A DNA stretch of 64,000 bases from Branchinecta lynchi (taxonomy: Eukaryota; Arthropoda; Branchiopoda; Anostraca; Branchinectidae), in NCBI GenBank assembly GCA_023053575.1, contig JAKZAP010000013.1:6272001-6336000 (forward strand), given 5' to 3'. A program made the translations under genes and the position numbers. Positions within the stretch are counted from its first letter, which is position 1. Every line of letters begins with the position of its first letter. Positions 22,556 to 34,969 of this stretch are shown here, in pieces. Below the pieces are notes generated by a model. It ran no database searches. It was not told the origin of the DNA and saw nothing but the letters and a program-made list of their open reading frames with translations.

Positions 22556-22705
22556 TGCAGTCCCCCCCCCTCCGGAACATGCAAAAATACTAGTTTTTTT
22601 ATTGGCTTTAGACTCTGATCTATGTCTTTTTTGTACATTTTGATCCTACTCGTGGGCAACCCTCCACCCCCTCCACGAAATAAATTCATCGGTACGGACC
22701 TGATA
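22556..22705. mobile_element. GGCCGTATCCAG MITE, degraded
   Basis: GAACATGCAAAAATACTAG, then TAGACTCTGATCTATGTCTT, TTTTGTACATTTTGATCC, a C-rich stretch and CGAAATAAATTCATCGGTAC. The internal order matches the better copies; both ends are eroded. Confidence 0.55.
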
Positions 22706-25700
22706 GCTACTATGGGCTAAAACTTAAAAATAGCGTATGGTTCATTGTCGCATCGCCGCCTCGGTTTCGGACAATGGCGGAAGATTGGTTTGATTCCATG
22801 TTTGTTATTGCTGCATGTCTGATAAGCTTATCATTACTTGAGGAAGAAAAAGTCGATAGAGGACGAGTCGAGAGCCCCTTGTATATGTGGGCAAGAAAAT
22901 CACTGAAATAATCAGTAGTAGAGTGGCTAAAGCTGAAGTTTGATAGAGTGTAATAATTATCTGTTTCGTGGTTCATGCGGAAGTCCATATTTAAGCGTAA
23001 AAGGGAGTGCCAGAGGGCATGCGTAGAGGGCTTTGCGATTAATAACGCTTCACTGGTGATTTTAATTGCGAAAGACAAGGCTAATTTTGTTTTTCTAAAA
23101 TGCGGGTTCTTAGCCGTGAGTGATCGTGTCATATGCCAAGAAGTGATGGCCACCCGTCGTCAGAAGTATGGTTGAAAATCTGGTTGATTGAATATGCATT
23201 AATTTAAGTATGAGAAAAAAAAGTTAAAGTTGTTGATTTGTTGATAAATCTGACGAAAATCAAAGACAAAAGTCAGTCTTCGTTCCATTTACTTTCGATT
23301 TGCCAAACAGTTGCCCCCTACAAGAAGAAAATGAAAAAAAAATTCCTTCTACAACAAGAAAATGATAGACAGTAGGCCTGGTTTTAATCACACATCCAGG
23401 TCCCTGATGTTTTTATCTATTTATTTTAAGTGTTTTCTTTTTAGTTGTGCTGCAGTTATTTATACTTTATTATGTTTTGTCCATCCCGAGACTAAGAATA
23501 AATATTTATTATTTATAACTTTACCTTTTTTACCTTCCTGAGACGATTTTTGTTAACTTAATATTTATTCGTTTCTTGTTCTCATTGCTCGCATGAACAC
23601 ATTTCGAGATTAGATATTAACATTAGATTTCCAGTTTTTTGTGTCTTAAATGGATTGCCAAAAAATTCACACTTGGGCCTGCCCATTCCCGGCCTTATTT
23701 TGAAATCGATATTGTGGCTCCCCGTTTATTTCCGTGTTATAAGCGGATTGCGAAGCGGTGCGTTAGCTTTATTGAATATATCTATTCGTATATATCTATT
23801 TCGTCTGACAGCTTTTGCTTTCTTCAGTAGAAAGTAGTTCTATGTGCTAGTTATTACAACTCTATAATTATTGAAAACACTCTTTATGACACTTTGGAAA
23901 GTGAAAAGTCGCCTTCGTCTTAGGCTAGTTTTTAGAAGTGATAATTAGGCATTGGGAAGAAGTTTTAGGAGATCCGAGATGGTATTATAGAAACTCAGAG
24001 ATGGCAGAGATGCCCACCTCGATGCCAGGTGCCAAGATTTAAATGTAGTTGCTGTGTGGGTTGTCACAGATCGTTATGTTATTAACATTTATACCTTTCT
24101 ATTCGTTTGAAAACTGTGCGAGAAATCAAACCAAGAAACTTATAATACAAATCCTTTCTATGCAAAACCTTAAAGGACCTCTTTTGCCTGTAGTACTAAC
24201 ACAACCTACTTCGGTGATCACTCCATTCATTTCTAAACCTGGAGACCCAATACGGTACATTCCAACCCCTGTAACAAAACCACGCTGATTTTGTCACTTG
24301 CCTTGTTTTGCTGCCTTCGATGCGTATCACGCTGTCAACGGTTGTCCGCGAGAAGTTTTTCCATCAGAATAACCGGTTGTGTAAATTTTTCGCTGTTTTC
24401 GCTATAAGTCAGCGGGTCTATAAAAAGGCTTAAAACAACCAAAGGTGTTGGTTAGTTTTGAAAGCAGAGCCTGGTTTTAGAGTATTCAAATATTAAAAAA
24501 AAACTGGAAGTTGGGAAGTGCGAGGGTCCTTTAGCAACAACCAATGTTATTCACAGAAGTAGAAACTCAAATTGCCCTTTAGCCTACAGCAAAAGTCGGT
24601 CAATATCGTCCGCTTATTCATTATTCAATTGGTCAAATTGCATTGACTAGCTCAGGGGACACAGTCCTTCTTCTCGAAAAGGTGGTAATTGTTAAACAGA
24701 AATTACAGAAAACATTTCAGACATTGAAAATAACTGAATCGTGCCGCCAGGTGATCCCAAGGTTGTACCGCATCCGAATTTGAGCTGGAGATGAGCAGGC
24801 AGGGGGGGGGGGGATAGGCATTACAAATGCTGAAATTCTTCCGACTTAACTCCTTTAAGTGAAGGTCACCCAGCATACACTCTTGTTTCTCTAAAGTTAG
24901 CGACAGTCTCGGAAAATCCTCCTCGTAAGTTTTTCGTTTGACAGATAATTAAGTCGTGTTTCGTCCTATACCTATGATGGGATCGAGTAAATAATACTTA
25001 TATATTTTGTTCGGAACGAATCTTGTATCTCCGAATTGCTGTGGGAATCTCGATTGTCCGAAAACTGATTGTTTGTTTTCTCTCTAAATTCACATAGACC
25101 CAACAATCAAAGGCCGCTACCCTCGAATACACCGATTTTCTGATTTCTTCTTCTTCTTTAAGTATGGCGCGTTGGACGACTGGGAGTTCCGCTTGAGCCT
25201 TATCTTTTTGGGGGGGTCAAAAATAATTTACACTGAATCTTCTAGTTCGGAATCGTTGTTCTTACCTCCGCTCACTGACGCCATCTCTTTCTACTTGGTG
25301 AATTTTTCGGTGACAGTTGATGGGAACAATAAGTTCTGTAAAGTCTCTAAGGGCCGGAAAAGCCAGCGAAGAGAGAAATTTCCACCGATAAACCTCATGA
25401 TTTCCATCCGTTAGGATGTCTGTTGCCAGAGTAAGATAAGATAAGAAGAAGGATCTGTGGTCATATTTCATATTTGTCTTCTTGTTTGCTCTTTATTTGC
25501 CTGACAGGTGGTGCAGGGTGGAAAGGGCTGTATTCGGTTAATTGTGTAAAGGATATTTACCGTACAGAATATTACTGCTAACTGAGGAGAGGGGATGTTA
25601 GAGTGTAGGCTACCTTCGTCTTACTCTGTCAGTTAGAACGAATTTTCACAGAGTCTTCATACATAAGCGAATTGCCTCCAGCTTCCAAGCTTTATTATTT

Positions 25701-26480
25701 ATATTAGCAAGACAAACACTTACGGGATGATTCATCCGATGAAACAGTACATCAGCCAAGTCGGCTGTCATTTAAAGTTCACCTTGCCAGAACGTGGTTT
25801 AATGATAAGGTGTATTAACACCTTTTCTAGTGTTGTTGTCGTTCGGTAGTCGAAGTTCAGATTCGTATTATGTTAATAACAATAGTTGCGTCTTTGCAGA
25901 CATCATGGTTTTTGATATCCCGGTCTAAAATCGTTGCACCACCTATCCAAACCAATAGTTTGATAGTAATGAGAATAGTTTATACACAACCCTATAGTCG
26001 GTTTATGAAGAAATACAGGAGAGGAACACAAATAGAAATAATTTGTATGATCTTTGAACGACCGCGATTTCTTCCCATACCGGCTCCAAATATTTTTTTT
26101 TTTTTTCATTTTGTTACGTCCTACGTATTGCCCTCCTGTTTTAGCTTATGTTTGTCTTACTCCCACGTAGCTCCCAGTATCCATAAAATAAATGGATATA
26201 AAAATAAATCCTATCCAAAATCTCAGTATAACTAATATTTTATGCTTTTTGTCATCCATCTCTTATACCTAATACATCTTATGTGTTATTATTTCTTTTT
26301 ACCTCTATTGGTTTCTAACATTTTCAAGGCAAACTGCAGTAACAAACAACCCCCCTCCCCCCGATAAAATGGCTTAAAGTACCACTCGCAATATTTATTC
26401 TTTGAATTCCGATATTTTACAGTAGTTGAATACCTTTTACTAGGCCCTGTTTCCAATATATTTCCTTCGGCTTGGCCTTT
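22706..26480. other. No supported gene
   Basis: 3.8 kb without a recognisable domain. A 147-codon minus frame (22710-23153) is long for chance but shows no motif and no splice context. A LINE-like 3' end occurs near 23460-23520 (AGACTAAGAATAAATATTTA). A G-run is present at about 24803. Confidence 0.35.
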
Positions 26481-27839
26481 TTTATGGCACTTGTGTCATA
26501 AAATATGGCACTTCAAGTGTCATATAGCAATTGTAGTTTCTGTCCGTCAGTCGGTCTGTCGGTTCCGGTTTTGGTAGTTCGGGCACTTCCAGATAAACTA
26601 GAACGATGAAACTTGGCAGGAATATCAGGGACCGTACCAGATTAAATTAGAAATAGTCGTTTCCCCGATCCGACCATCTGGAAGGGAGTGGAGGGAGGGG
26701 GAATCCGGAAAAAGTAGGAAAAATGAGATACCTTTAGCTTACGAACGGGTGATCGCATCTTAATGAAACTTGATACGTGGGATCCGGTGACACTAGCGGA
26801 GTTGGAGGGGAAAACCGGAAATCTTGAGAAACGCTTAGAGTGGAGGGATCGGGATGAAACTTGGTGAGAAGAATAAGCACAAGTCCTAGATACGTCGTTG
26901 ACATAACCGGAACGAATCTGCTCACTTTGGGTCAGTTGGGGAGGGGGGGGGAGTCCGAATTTCTAGTGTTCCAGCGAGTTCGTTGCTTCCTGATGTGCTA
27001 GGACGGTGAAAATGGGCAGGCGTGTCAAGGACCCGACCAAATTAAATAGGAAATAGTCACTTGGAGGGAGGGAGGGGGAAACCAAAAATTGAGGTATTTT
27101 TAACTTGTGAACGGGTGATCAGATCTTGATGAAATTTTATATTTAGGATGACCTCGTGTCTCAGACATCCCACTTCAAATCCGGACCGGATCTGATAACA
27201 CTGGGGGGGGGGGGGCTGGAGGAGGGAACCGAAAACCTTGAGAAACGCTTCGAGTGGAGGGATCGGGATGAAACTTGGTGGGAAGAACTAGCTCAAGTCG
27301 TAGATACGTTATTGACATGACTCGACAGGATCTGGGAACTGTGGGGGAGTCGGGGGAGGAGGGTGTCCGGAATTCTAGCGATCCCGCGAGTTCGGCATAC
27401 TTCCTGATGTGCTAGGACGATGAAACTTAGCAGGTATGTCAGGGAGACGAACAGATTGACTTGATAATAGTCGTTACCCCGATCCGACCATGCTGGGGGG
27501 AGTGATGGACGGGGAGTCCGGAATCTAGTGGCATGCTAACTTTTGAATGGGTGATCGGATTTGAATGAAACTTGTCAGGGCGAAAGAGCCATCGCCTGAG
27601 ACGTTCAGTGTTAAGTCCGGGTCGGGTCCGATATCTGTGGGGGATGGGGGGGGGGAACTCAAGAAACGCTTAAAGCAGAGGGATTGCAGACCATCCGGAA
27701 CTGCTCAGAATTGAGTGAAACTAAATATCCTATTTCTCTTTCCGAACCGCATTTTTGGATGGCGGGTGTATTTTGTGACGTTCTCATCTACTTTCTTGTA
27801 CTCGTAACAAGTGCCATATGAGCTCGTAGCTCTTGTTTT
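26481..27839 (+). repeat. Family B repeat, copy B1
   Basis: Starts with two TATGGCACTT phrases and AGTGTCATATAGCAATTG, then CTGTCCGTCAGTCGGTCTG and AGTTCGGGCACTTCCAGATA. The body repeats, at intervals of roughly 90-155 bp, a phrase built on ATGAAACTTGG (for example at 26605, 26762, 26853, 27268, 27419, 27563), each in a purine-rich setting with G-runs and CCGGA. It ends CAAGTGCCATATGAGCTCGT followed by AGCTCTTG. No ORF is conserved across copies. Confidence 0.8.
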
Positions 27840-28189
27840 AGTACCGTTGACTTCTAGCAGCAACAAGACGGAAACACTTACATAACCGGTTTTCTAATGG
27901 AAAAACTTTTTCCTTACAACCATGAAAACATCTATACGCATCGGAGATAGCAAAACATGGCGTGAAATTTAGCAAGGTATTGTCAGGGGGGTGTAGAATG
28001 TAGGTAGGAAATTAGAGTTTCCGGGTTTGAAAATTGTGGATGTAGGTTGCGTTAGTATTACTGGTAAGACAGGTCCTTTAACTGTGTTGTATTTTACCCG
28101 GTCGTGTCCATGTTTTTCCCTGTTGATTTAGCTTTTGTTGATTTAGATTTGATTTAGGTTTTGTTAATTTAGATTTTTTTTTGTTCCAG

Positions 28190-28288
28190 GTTGCAGTTGA
28201 GGAGAACTACAGCTTCCCCCTTGACCTCGTTGTCAAGCGTCGCCCTGTGGATCCATCTCGGACTATTAGCATCCAGAGAGACCGGAAG
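28190..28288 (+). CDS. Internal exon of an unidentified host gene
   Basis: A 99-bp exon, 33 codons, phase 0 at both ends. The acceptor is TTTTTTTTTGTTCCAG and the donor is AAG|GTAAGT, both close to consensus. The peptide begins VAVEENYSFPLDLVVKRRP and ends RTISIQRDRK: hydrophilic, with a basic C-terminal half. It contains PLDLV, which resembles the CtBP-binding PxDLx motif, though one such match means little. The downstream exon at 52180 starts in the matching phase. Upstream exons lie before this point and were not found. Function not recognised. Confidence 0.7.
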
Positions 28289-28347
28289 GTAAGTCTTTTT
28301 TCTAATATATAATTTTCAAACTGTACTGTGAATGTTATTTAAACAAT

Positions 28348-29012
28348 ATTCCTTCAGCACAAGCTGCGAATCATACTGTTGTATGGCCCTTTGTTGGCTT
28401 TAATAAAAAATTATTAAAATTATTATTTGATACTGCAAAATGATACATGAGCAAACATTTTATTAGAGCTTTATTTTGGCCATTCTTGACAAGGGTCCTC
28501 TCCAGGCTCAACCCGTTCAAGCTGGAAAATGAACTTGTAGAAGAACAACCAACTACCATAAGTCAGTGTTTCCAACTTGAGTGACTTTGAGCCTGAAGAG
28601 GACCCTTGCCAAGAAGGGCCGAAATATACCCGATGAAAAATTTGTAGCCTGCGTAGTAGTATGGTAGTAGTACGAAAACATTGCATGTAAAACTATGTAA
28701 TAGCAAAGAATACTATCATTTAATGTGCCCCAGACTGGTCCAATCTTTTGTTGTAGTATCCAGTAGCATCCTTTCTTCCAATAGTAGCATCCGGTCTTGC
28801 CAATAGTAGCATATAGTAGTATGCAGTAACACGGTAGCCTTGAAGTAGAAGCATGTAGTAGCATCGTTAGTACTGCATGCTACTTTTTCGTACTACTTCA
28901 TAGTACTATTTTGAGATAAATTTTTCATCGGGTAGCTCTAGTAAAATTCAGCTGACGTATCCATTTTGCACTATCAAATATTATTCGCAGTCAGCTTGGG
29001 CTGAAGGAATAA
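28348..29012. mobile_element. Foldback MITE of the CCTTCAGCCC family, fullest copy
   Basis: Outer ends TATTCCTTCAGC and GCTGAAGGAATA are inverted repeats. Inside, each arm carries TTTTATTAGAG, then the GGCCxTTCTTGxCAAGGGTCC block (or its complement, CCTGAAGAGGACCCTTGCCA followed by AGAAGGGCCGAAATAT). The two arms could fold into a long hairpin. A second element is inserted at 28629-28932. No coding content. Confidence 0.8.
28629..28932. mobile_element. CCCGATGAAAAATTT MITE nested in a foldback
   Basis: 304 bp with perfect 15-bp inverted ends CCCGATGAAAAATTT and AAATTTTTCATCGGG, flanked by TA on both sides. The uninterrupted host repeat reads GAAATATAGCTCTAA in other copies; here it is split as GAAATATA and TAGCTCTAG, so TA was duplicated on insertion. 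The interior is rich in TAGTA phrases (AGTAGCATCCGGTCTTGCCA, ACACGGTAGCCTTGAAGTAG). The TA target fits Tc1/mariner-type mobilisation. Confidence 0.9.
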
Positions 29013-31200
29013 CTAAAGATTCTTCCTGAAATATGGGATTTTGTGCATTTCTTTCTGATTGCTTGGAGTTAAAGCTGGTGCTTGATTCACGTTTTTTCAC
29101 TGAAAATATAATACTGTCCTTGATTTTCTCCCTATCCTCCAGTACTCTGCCTTCGTACTAATTTACTGGAACTAAAATAAAAAAATACCCACGACTGCAA
29201 AGGCACAAAAACAATCACAAACCGCAGCGCAACATTTTTGGACAGTTGGGACCGACATAAAAGGTTTAAGGTTTAATGGAAAATTGCCAAAATAGCAAAA
29301 GCTAAATAATAGGCAAGAAAAAGAAAATAAATAAACACACATTAATAACTAACACTTCTAAACAATATACCATCAACAACAAAACTTAAGACAAAATACA
29401 GAAAGAAATCAAATGGACGACATGGACGACGTGCCATAGTTCCAGTTGAACCCATGCAACCAACGAGAAGAGTTGTTGTATAGCACGTGAACGCTCTTTT
29501 CGTGTCTAAGCTTATTGAATTAATGATTTATTTTCATATTGTTTCTGTGAGGCAACCATACAACAAAAAATGAAACTAACACAACGTTAAGCTATGTATT
29601 TTACGTACGCCATATAAGCAACCTCTCCACGAGAAGAAATATCTGTGGTGTTTGAAAAATAACTAGATTGTTTAATTTCTTTTTCTTTCTTTAAGATCTA
29701 TACTCACTATCATTTGTAATCAGTTTTTTATCTGTCTCTTGTCAAATGTTATTGACAAGCTGTGTGCCTTCTGCCCTTTCATCACAATCTGTGACAAATC
29801 TGTGACAAATTCATCACAGATTTAGTGAGCAAGAGATCTAAGAAGGAAGAGAGGAAAGAGACCTAGGCGAGGGGCTACCGATTCCCCGGCACTTGGTGTA
29901 CATTATTACATGCGCGAGCCGGCACCGTCACTTGGCCACCCGCCGGACCAGGAATCAATCTTGGTTCGGAAATCTACCTTATCCCATTGTGAAAGTGTAC
30001 CTCGATCGGTGCAAGTAGCTGGCATCGTCAGACTGTCGTTTGAAGTGGGGATTCCGGAGCCTAACAACACTTCTCAAACCCCTCGTGCTTCCGATCCCTG
30101 AGCACGGACAACGCTCCGGCAGACCACGCCCTAACAAGAACCTGGAATGACCTAAGAGGATCAAACACCAGGTGATCAAGTTTAGCCCCACATCGGAAGG
30201 CGATGCATACAAACAAATATTCGACTTCTTGGAAGAGTGAAGGACCTGCTAACACTAGGGTCCAAGGAGGAGGCTAGGATATAGTTTATAACAGTCAGTT
30301 TATTTAGGCCAGATAGTATACGGCCAGAAATGGCAGTCATATAATTATTCCGAAAACACTTACAAATTCGTCCAAACAACAGAAAACGTCCCTACATGCA
30401 TGCTGCTGTGAAACTGGTTAAAAAACTTGCAGGATAAGGATTGTTCCGGGACAGGATTCAAGGATTCAACAACTTTACTAAAAAAAAAAATCATTCTGGC
30501 TTGACGACCGGTTACACACAAAGCACATACGTGCTTGAAAAACGCAACCAGTATACATTTACGATCATATTCTAATCAAACCTTCACTAAAATAAACTAA
30601 AAATGTATCAATTAATTTGTCAATTTGTCCTCTCTCGTCTTCCAAACCCTCCACTCACCAACTACCCTCAAGGAGATTTTTCTTCAACCGATTTTTAAAC
30701 TGCGGTACACTTTCCGCTTCTCGAATTGAGTCTGGCTAAACTCGAATTGAGTCTGGCTGGACAAAACTAAACTTGGGGTGGATGGGGGTGCAGCCGCCTA
30801 AGCATAATGATTTTTACTTAAAAACCTTTGTTTATCTTCGTCGTGAATGTGAAAAATCGACAACTATATCGGTATTCCTCCAAGTCGTATTGTCAAAAGG
30901 GGGTGAAGGGAGAAATCATTAGCGGTCGATACAAACGGTATACCTATGTCTGCAAATCTTAGCAACAGCCAACGTTTGTCGCATATTACGGAAACCAGCT
31001 TCAACCCTTTAGAGAAATTCTTTCCTAAAGTGGAGGGATACGCCTTTATTTCTTGAAAAATGCGGATCACCAGGCAGAATTGATATAGTAATCGAGAAAA
31101 ATAAAAAAAAGTCAAACGGCGTGAACTTCGTCTAAAGCTTCAAGGTCTGCGACAACTATTTAAAAAATACGGGCACGAGAAGCTTAAAATTTAATCTTTC
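29013..31200. other. No supported gene
   Basis: Mostly AT-rich non-coding sequence with A-rich runs (29160-29420). At 29860-30240 the base composition rises in GC and several short frames overlap on both strands; this could be a decayed transposon coding region, but no motif is recognisable. Confidence 0.35.
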
Positions 31201-31376
31201 TCATTTTGGAAGGCTTGGTAGGCCACCAGGTCTATCTTGTGTGTTCGGACTCCTTTTCTGTTGCTTGGCTTTTTTAGCAACCGCCGCGCATGCAGTTTCA
31301 AATAGTTTGCGTCCAGCCTCCGCTTCGGAGAGTAGGAAGTCAGGATGGAAGCAGAGCCGAAAAGCACAAGCCAAAT
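31201..31376 (-). other. Coding-like 58-codon segment ending in TGA
   Basis: The minus frame reads DLACAFRLCFHPDFLLSEAE and ends with a Lys/Ala-rich stretch (CAAVAKKAKQQKRSP) before TGA at 31203-31201. An AG precedes the first codon (CTAAAG), which could be a splice acceptor, but the upstream sequence is A/T-rich, not pyrimidine-rich, and belongs to a LINE tail. It may be the last exon of a small gene, a transposon fragment or chance. No family recognised. Confidence 0.3.
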
Positions 31377-31665
31377 CTTTAGTTTACAATTACAATTAAA
31401 ATTTATTTATTCCCAAAATTCTGATAACACAAATTGCAGGGGATTGTCAGATTACAATTTGGTTAATTCACATTAAAACTGCGGATAAAATAAGGCACAA
31501 ATGAGTTCAAATAGCGTTCACTGCTATGAGCGGGCGGGTTTATTAGCTGAGCTTTCTTAGCTGCCCTTGAGAAACTCCTTGTTGGGCGAGTAATCTTCGG
31601 GTGGCAGAATATCAGTTTGTTACTGTTCTTTGGCTCTAAGAGTTGTTTCGATACTAACCTCACAC
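31377..31665 (-). pseudogene. LINE C-terminus and 3' tail
   Basis: A minus frame ends in SERYLNSFVPYFIRSFNVN and a stop at 31463. The 'RxxNSFxPYxxRxxN' ending is typical of jockey/CR1-type LINE polyproteins. It is followed by a 3' UTR and an AT-rich tail (GGGAATAAATAAATTTTAAT, TGTAATTGTAAAC). The RT domain is missing, so it is a 5'-truncated dead copy. Confidence 0.6.
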
Positions 31666-32225
31666 TTCATCTTTAGAGGTTCCAAATAAAGCCTTCGCCA
31701 CTACCCTGGCGTCCCTTTTTCCAGCCATTTAGGACCTCCGGTCAAAATAGCATTTATAGCCCTGAGGAGTTTCTTCCTCCGTTTGATTTATTTATTCCAA
31801 GTTTGGAATCAGAAGCAGCCACGTGTTCCCATCCGTTCCGATTATTCCCTGATTCTCGGCTTTCCCTCTCATCTCTTTCATTCCTGCATGTTTATTCCGC
31901 CAAGTGTGAAATATACTGAAATGGAAATTTGTAACCTGGGGCAACTTTGCCATGCTTTTGGCTTTGAGACTGTTACATGGGCAAATGAGTCTTGAAATCT
32001 CTGAAGCCAGTGACGCGGGTATGAATTTTTCCTCCTATTTTTCAACCTAAGTATCTATTAGAGGGAAAGCCTCGGCTGCAAGAGGGAATTTTCGTGTGAT
32101 AAATTTGAGTTTGGAAATGGTTCGTTGCTAAGCCGTTAATATAAAATGCAGTGGGCTTCCAGGCTCGACAGATTGTAAGTGGAGTGAGGGAAGAGAAACC
32201 ATCTTCTTTAACTAGAGAGGCGGTC

Positions 32226-32600
32226 TAATGGGATCCCAAAACGTCAGTGACGGCGTTAAGAATGTCTGTCCGTCTGTTTGCACGATAAGTCTTGAAGGGA
32301 TGGACATATTTTTGGGATCACAAAACTTAAGTGCCCGTGATACTTATGAGAGAATGGGCAGAAAAACAACAAGAAAAGAACAACCCTTCAATGCCAAATG
32401 CCCTAAAAAAAAGCCCTAAAACGTCAGTGAAAACAAATTACTTGAAAGGAAAGAAAGAAAGAAGAAACTAGTTTTTTTCCGGCTGTCCTTCTGTCTGTTA
32501 GCACGGCAACTCTTGGAAGGGATTGAAATATTTTGTTCAAACTTGATGTGAGGATTCTTTTGGTTGACGTTCAGTTCGAATGCATGGTCACCTTGCCGTC
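32226..32600 (+). repeat. Family A head fragments
   Basis: GGGATCCCAAAACGTCAGTG, GTCTGTCCGTCTGTTTGCAC and TCTTGAAGGGATGGACAT at 32229-32310, and again CCTAAAACGTCAGTG, GCTGTCCTTCTGTCTGTTAG, TTGGAAGGGATTGAAATATT and TGATGTGAGGATTC from 32410. These are diverged versions of the first 150-200 bp of family A, without the tandem units. Confidence 0.65.
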
Positions 32601-34969
32601 CTGTATTTAAGGAAGGGGAGGAGGTTACAAATAGAGACAGAAAATTTGTTTTGTTCAAGCTATTGTATTGAGATATGAATAGTTTCTGCGTAAAAGGCTA
32701 AAGGAAAAGATAAAAGATATTGATTCTGTAATTCGGGCGTTGCTTTAAAGAATTTTATAACTACAGTGAATCATGACGATCGTAATTTCTGGTGTCATTT
32801 GTGCTTCAGACTGGAAGCCGATTAGTTCGGTGTCGAGTACTTTAGCCCAGCTAATAATATGGAAGTTGGCACATGATATTTTCCCAAAGAACCAAAAAAT
32901 CGGAACTCGGGGGGAATGGACGCTCAATGGAGCCGAAATATGATAAGACACAAGCAGACCATTTCGTTTCCAACGTGGCGCTAATCATTTCAGTTTCAGG
33001 AGGCTGTTTCCGATAAAAAAAAAGGAGTGATTGGCTCTAGTTTTATTGCTGTTGATAACGTAAAATCAACTCAGTAACCGGTCGATTTCCTGAATAGTGG
33101 AAAAAAGGTAAAGTCATATAAATGAATGAATATATTTCCCGACGTCCAAAAAATAGAAATAGTGGATTGAATTAAAAAAGAAAAAAGAAGACGAAGAGAA
33201 ACCACTTAGGGGAGAACGTACGCGACCGTGGTGCAGAGAAAACGCTACAACCGATTGCTTTCGGTGCCTCTATATATTTAAGTGACTGAAAATGCATTTA
33301 TAATTTTACGAATTCTTACAACAAATTGGCAAGCGAAGGAGGAGCTTACAATACAGGAATTATGAAACTCGAATAGCATCTAATCCTTCTTCTCCAGCAA
33401 AATTAAATGGAAAAAGTGGTATTTTTTTTTTTTTTTTTTTAAGCCTCATAGTATCTTTTCTGTTCTGTCCAGTCCAATATGAATTGGCCAGGTGACTACG
33501 CTTCCACTTACCCTCGGTGACGCCGACGGTCTTATCAACTTTTTTTTCTTCTTTTCTTAACTCAAACACATGACCGGCCTATCTATTTAGTGTCACCTAC
33601 ACTTTCCTCTATCTCTACGTTTATTTTTTAATTTCTTAATTATTTTTTTTTCCTTCAGTTCTTTCTAATCTGTACTCTTCCATCCTATCTTTATTTATAA
33701 AATTTAATTAACAAAACTACAGATATATAGATAGATCGATGTTTAATTAAGCCCTTGGGCCATGAACAAAAAACTATATTCAATAACAATATTTACTCTT
33801 TCCACTATGTATACATCCCAATCATATTATACAAAGTGGTATAGAGCCAAGCATGAGCATATTCTCTGACGTATTGCGTCTCACTTATTAACTAATAATC
33901 CCAATAGCTATTTCGTGTCGATTAATTTTCGGCATATCCTTTCTGAGACAGTATCGAAATTAAGAAAGCATTCTGCTGTTCGTGCTTTCAGACTATTTTT
34001 TCTGTTTTTCTCACGACTCCATAAAAGCAGGGGCTTCTCGCATAATGGACAGGTGTACATTAACCGTCGGAAGAGGGGTGGGTGATGCTGGATGGTATGA
34101 CACTCATTGCTGCAAAGCTTGCCATGCTTAATCGCTTTCCTTTGTAAATGCCCCGACTCGCTGGGGGAGTCGCGCTGTCGGCACTTGCGCATTAACATAC
34201 AAATAAATATATCAACTTGGAAACAGTGAGTCTGCTCTCTGACTGGCGGCTGCCTCGTTTGTAGTCAAGTGAGTTACTGGTATTGTACTGGTTCTTACTA
34301 CCCACATTTTTTTTTTATCGAAATTAGATCAGGTCAGAATTTTTTTTCCCAGGTTAAAAGATTAAATGAGAAGTATTTATTTATTTATTATTACATCTGG
34401 AATTAAGCTCTTGGCTTGTTGCCATCAATAGACAAATCCAATATATTGCGTATACTATACAAAGAGACTATACAAACAGGCAGACTTCACAAACAAACAA
34501 ATTTTCACACTATAAAAGCTACTGAATAAAATGGGTCTAATACCGTACTGAGTCTTCTATCTATACCATAAACATTTGGACACTGCCTGCATTTTCTTCT
34601 TCTACAGTTAAATTGCTCCAAGGTTCATTTCTTACATGGTTTCGGAGGGTACAGTTTTAAATGGTGTTGGCCGGTTATATGATAGTGATAAAACTTAAAA
34701 AAACTTATATGGCAAATTTTTGGGAGTTGTATAGAGGATCATGAAGGTCATTGTTAAAAGTAGGAGAAATAATCTCCAGTTTTATCTGTGCTTTGGAGAG
34801 TTTGAAAGCCATGGTAAATTAGAAGAATTACAATTTGGCCAGCCCTTAGCAATTTATATTACCTTAGATCAAGCCGTTAGTCCCAAGAGTGAATGGTGAT
34901 TATTGCAAACTTTTGGGAGTGGGGATGGTGTCACTTTAGTAATTAATTTAGGTAGCGTTCCAGTATGAG
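32601..34969. other. No supported gene
   Basis: Non-coding and AT-rich. Contains a T-run at about 33421-33440 and a (TTTA)n stretch at about 34375-34390 followed by ATTACATCTGGAATTAAGC, probably a minus-strand LINE 3' tail. A 96-codon minus frame at 33908-34198 has one CPLC pair but no other zinc-binding pattern. Confidence 0.35.

Noticed and set aside
22710..23153. 147-codon minus-strand open frame
   Set aside because: Ser/His/Asn-rich with no motif; a frame of this length can occur by chance in 64 kb of six-frame sequence.
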